Assembly: GCA_904377845.1 (NCBI GenBank)
Contig: CAJFGR010000005.1
Location: 1 to 64,000 of the forward strand
Length of the DNA stretch: 64,000 bases
Direction of reading: 5' to 3'
Origin: an uncultured Ruminococcus sp.
GTDB taxonomy: Bacteria > Bacillota > Clostridia > Lachnospirales > Lachnospiraceae
The translations under genes and the position numbers were made by a program. Of the stretch, positions 61,005 to 64,000 are shown piece after piece; the first letter of the stretch is position 1; every line of letters starts with the position of its first letter. The notes below the pieces were generated by a model. The model saw nothing but the letters and a program-made list of their open reading frames with translations, was not told the DNA's origin and did no database searches.

Positions 61005-64000
61005 ATGACAGAAAATACATTCAAATATGATTTTTTTATCAGTTATCGCCATGGCGAGCCCGACACACAAATAGCACAGTACCTTCAGCGGGCATTGGAG
61101 CACTATAAAATTCCGAAAGAGATCCGGGAAAAATCCGGGAAGCAGAAAATCAACCGTGTCTTTCGTGATAACGAGGAGCTCTCTGCCTCTTTTGACCTTG
61201 CAGGTGAAATCAGGGAGCAGCTGCGCTCTTCTGAATTTCTGATCGTTGTCTGCTCACCGCGAACAAGAGAATCCCGGTGGGTCATGCAGGAAATTCAGAC
61301 TTTTATAGAACTCAGAGGACGGGAATACATCCTCCCTGTTCTGATCGAAGGGGAACCTGCTGATTCGTTCCCTGATATTCTGCTGGAGACAGAGCCGCTG
61401 GCAGCAGATTTCCGTGCAGACAGCACACGGCATATCCTCAGAAAATGCCGGAAGGAGATGCTGCGTCTGATCGCGCCTGCACTCCACTGCTCCTATGATG
61501 AACTGCGGCAGCGCCATAAAGCATATCAGATGCGCAGACTGGCGGCCGCCGCTTCTGCCGCCGCCGCTTTCTTCCTTGTATTTGGTATCTACAGCTTCCG
61601 GCAGAGTGTACAGATCAGGGAAAATTATGAACAGAAACAGATCAACCAGTCACGTTATCTGGCGCAGGAGTCTCAGGATCTGCTCGATTCCGGCGACCGC
61701 GAGGCTGCACTCCTCACTGCCAAAGCGGCACTTCCCGAATCAGAGGACAGCGGTGATAAGCCTCTGGTGGGCGAGGCGCAGATGGCTCTCGAAAATGCGC
61801 TTTATCTGTATTACGCCGATAACGGTAACTACTACTATCCCGACCAGAAGCTGGAATTAAACGACAGTTTTACATCTGTATACGCAGTAGACAAAGAAAA
61901 CGAACTGCTCGCCTGCTGCGACCGGCAGGGCACTACATATTACTGGGATTTAAAGAACGATACTGCTTATAACCCTCTTCCGCTTCCGGAAGGAATGGAT
62001 GATATTGAATATCTCTTTCTCGGCGAGAACGGTACTGCTTATCTTGCCGACACTTATACGATTATATGCTATGACTATATAAATGAAGAAATACAATGGA
62101 CATGGACGGCAGATTCCGGTTACGGAGAGGCGTGCAGTATATCTCCGGACAAATCCATAATCGCATTCACCATGCAGAGTACTGTATATGATGGAGAAAG
62201 TTCGTCCGGCTCTTCACGGATACTGACAATTTTTATTGACGCACAATCCGGCAGCGCCGTATCGGAAATATCTGTACAGCCGGAAAATTCCCAGGATACC
62301 TCCTCCTGGATGGTCAACGAAACCGAATGGAAAAGCGATGGCAGCGCCTTATGTATCTCTGTATATGACGGCACAGTATTTGACGACAGCCAGAATGCTC
62401 TTTATCTTCTTGAACCGGCTTCCGGTTCAGCCAGAATGCTTTACCAGTGGACCGGCGGACTTTGCTGCGCCATGATGTTCTCTGATCAGAATACGCTGAT
62501 CTTCCTCTATGATGTGAAATACAGCATGACACTGAATATCATGTATGACACTCTGCCTTATTCTGTAGCTGAACTCGACTGCACCAGCGGCGGACTTAAC
62601 TGGCAGATTGAGAATGCTTCTATCGCACGGGACGGACAGTACATAATCGGCGCTTTTTCCGACGTCGATGCATCCGATGCATCCGTGTGGGTCATAGCCG
62701 ATACAGAGGTTCTGCATATACGGGACGGGGAAGTTCTCGGCGAATTTCCTTATGCCCGCAGGGTAGCCGGAGTAAACGACGGCCCCCGGGGTGCATATCA
62801 CATTACTCAGGACGGAATCCTGCACGAGGCATTTCTGGACAGCGGTACTCTTTTAAATGAAACATACGGTCATTCTGATCTCGGGCTCGATGATCTCGGT
62901 GCAGCAGAATGGACAGATTCAGGGAAACTGCTTCTCTTTCCCAATGATGGCGAGGCAGTCTATGTATATTCCGTAGTTTCAGATCCGGAGCAGAAGTTTA
63001 TTCCGGGTTCCGAGAATATAACCACCAGTATACCTCCTGTTGTATCTCCTTCCGGAAAATACATAGCCGGACTCTGCAGATCAGATGAAACAGATTCAGA
63101 AAATTCGGAGTACAGATATTTCAACATATGGGACAGTAATTCCGGTGAATGTATCTGGTCTTATCAGACCTCTTATCTGTTTGAGGGCATTGCCGGATTC
63201 TTCGGAGATGACTACTGCTATTTCGCCACAGAAAAAGAAATATGCCTGTATTCCCTGAAGGACCGGGAAATCACGGGTACCTGTAAAAACCCCTCTGAAA
63301 ACAGTGCTGATGAATTCTGCGGACTTCAGGCGGCAGAACAAAGTGATGAACCGTGTATCTTTTTCCAGATGGCAGGGGGGCTGACCCGGCTTTCCGGCAG
63401 GACACTCGAAATCACTGCCATCCTCACGCCGGAAGAAATACAGGAGCTGACCGGATGGGAGCCTGCATATGACGGAGATACGATTGCCTCATACGAATAC
63501 TCTTACTGCACAGACCCTACAGGCAGATACGCGGCAGTATGGCTGAACGAAGGATACGGTGAGGATACTTCCCCCACATCCGCCATTTATTTTTATGACA
63601 TCGAAAACAAGACTGCTTTAGACGTGCAGTCCGGACTCAGCGTAATAGCGGACACCAATTATCCGAACTGTATCTTTTCCGATGACGGCACACGTGCGCT
63701 TGTCTACGGCACAGACCGGCAGATTCATATCATAGATCTTCCGGACGGGACTGAGTCCGATACCGTCCCGCTGGAGGGCGACAGCTACCGGGCATTCTGG
63801 CTCTCGCCGGACAACCGCTATCTGTTCCTGCACTCACGTACACGTATGCTCTCTGTCTATGATACAGAGACCCGAACCTATACTATGAACTCGGAAAAAA
63901 TAAGCTACGATATCTCCGACTGGAAATTTTCTGAAAACGGCAGTGAACTATACCTGACCACCCAGTATACTATGTCCTATCCCATCTGTTTCACTTTGCG
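61005..64000 (+). CDS. TIR - transmembrane - beta-propeller-like protein (runs off window end)
   Basis: An uninterrupted frame from the ATG at 61005 (behind AAAGGAAA) to the window end gives at least 998 residues without a stop. The TIR domain (1-140) begins YDFFISYRHGEPDTQ, includes VFRDNEELSA, and has the candidate catalytic Glu96 in SRWVMQE. A single Ala-rich membrane helix lies near 179-199. A long beta-rich region follows, with repeated motifs like YYWDLKND, FNIWDSNSGECIW and VYDTETRTYTM, as in WD40 or other beta-propellers. The propeller would face the opposite side of the membrane from the TIR domain. The C-terminus is missing. Confidence 0.85.
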   Translation, partial: MTENTFKYDFFISYRHGEPDTQIAQYLQRALEHYKIPKEIREKSGKQKINRVFRDNEELSASFDLAGEIREQLRSSEFLIVVCSPRTRESRWVMQEIQTFIELRGREYILPVLIEGEPADSFPDILLETEPLAADFRADSTRHILRKCRKEMLRLIAPALHCSYDELRQRHKAYQMRRLAAAASAAAAFFLVFGIYSFRQSVQIRENYEQKQINQSRYLAQESQDLLDSGDREAALLTAKAALPESEDSGDKPLVGEAQMALENALYLYYADNGNYYYPDQKLELNDSFTSVYAVDKENELLACCDRQGTTYYWDLKNDTAYNPLPLPEGMDDIEYLFLGENGTAYLADTYTIICYDYINEEIQWTWTADSGYGEACSISPDKSIIAFTMQSTVYDGESSSGSSRILTIFIDAQSGSAVSEISVQPENSQDTSSWMVNETEWKSDGSALCISVYDGTVFDDSQNALYLLEPASGSARMLYQWTGGLCCAMMFSDQNTLIFLYDVKYSMTLNIMYDTLPYSVAELDCTSGGLNWQIENASIARDGQYIIGAFSDVDASDASVWVIADTEVLHIRDGEVLGEFPYARRVAGVNDGPRGAYHITQDGILHEAFLDSGTLLNETYGHSDLGLDDLGAAEWTDSGKLLLFPNDGEAVYVYSVVSDPEQKFIPGSENITTSIPPVVSPSGKYIAGLCRSDETDSENSEYRYFNIWDSNSGECIWSYQTSYLFEGIAGFFGDDYCYFATEKEICLYSLKDREITGTCKNPSENSADEFCGLQAAEQSDEPCIFFQMAGGLTRLSGRTLEITAILTPEEIQELTGWEPAYDGDTIASYEYSYCTDPTGRYAAVWLNEGYGEDTSPTSAIYFYDIENKTALDVQSGLSVIADTNYPNCIFSDDGTRALVYGTDRQIHIIDLPDGTESDTVPLEGDSYRAFWLSPDNRYLFLHSRTRMLSVYDTETRTYTMNSEKISYDISDWKFSENGSELYLTTQYTMSYPICFTL

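Overview
The window looks like a chromosomal segment of a spore-forming, anaerobic member of the Clostridia, most likely Lachnospiraceae. The evidence is the murB-rapZ-whiA-HPr cluster, spoIIR, a SipL-type SPOCS/LysM spore-coat gene, a six-subunit Ech-type hydrogenase with its hyp genes, AGGAGG-type ribosome binding sites and TTGNNN-17-TATAAT promoters. I cannot fix the genus. There is no rRNA, no CRISPR array and no intact transposase. LAYOUT: 1-4.7 kb holds a truncated gene, tRNA-Glu(CTC), a YegS-like lipid kinase and the murB-rapZ-whiA-HPr operon. 5-17.9 kb is mainly housekeeping and sporulation: CNNM transporter, SPOR-domain amidase, glmM, HAD phosphatase, acyl-ACP thioesterase, CDF transporter, spoIIR, GntR regulator, ispE, sipL, a PrcB-like lipoprotein and a PlsC acyltransferase. 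18-28.5 kb is a minus-strand cluster whose core is three large proteins: an uncharacterised 650-aa protein, a 1334-aa protein kinase / RyR-like / DUF1887 (Card1)-like nuclease fusion, and a membrane-anchored TrkA-N/RyR protein. A PGDYI-like protein, yaaA and a HAD phosphatase lie upstream of them. 28.5-31 kb has a decayed alkyltransferase-like pseudogene, a small hydrolase and a DUF4143 ATPase. 31-36.3 kb is echABCDEF on the minus strand, and 36.5-42.5 kb is the divergent hypABFCDE set, followed by luxS. 43.3-64 kb is an accessory island: a TIR-methyltransferase fusion; a five-gene minus-strand operon encoding a secreted/membrane vWA protein, a 1135-aa tubulin/FtsZ-like GTPase, two large membrane proteins (one ending in a zinc ribbon plus a DA1-like HExxH peptidase) and a secreted transglutaminase-like protein; a KAP NTPase-methyltransferase fusion with a GNAT acetyltransferase; and, divergently, a TIR-TM-propeller protein that runs off the window end. 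HOW THE PARTS FIT: the Hyp proteins build the NiFe site of the Ech hydrogenase, whose large subunit has no C-terminal extension, matching the absence of an endopeptidase gene. The best candidates for undescribed biology are (i) the vWA/tubulin/DA1-peptidase membrane operon with its TIR, KAP and methyltransferase neighbours, and (ii) the kinase-RyR-nuclease plus TrkA-RyR operon. Their use of domains typical of signalling and conflict systems suggests sensing plus effector functions, but this is inference. The intergenic regions are rich in palindromic elements: a GTTCAGC-type repeat family, two copies of a covarying stem element with fixed boxes, a multi-branched element near 60.8 kb, a 60-bp palindrome pair and a 33-bp tandem promoter repeat. 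Start codons were reassigned where a Shine-Dalgarno sequence lay inside the longest open frame.
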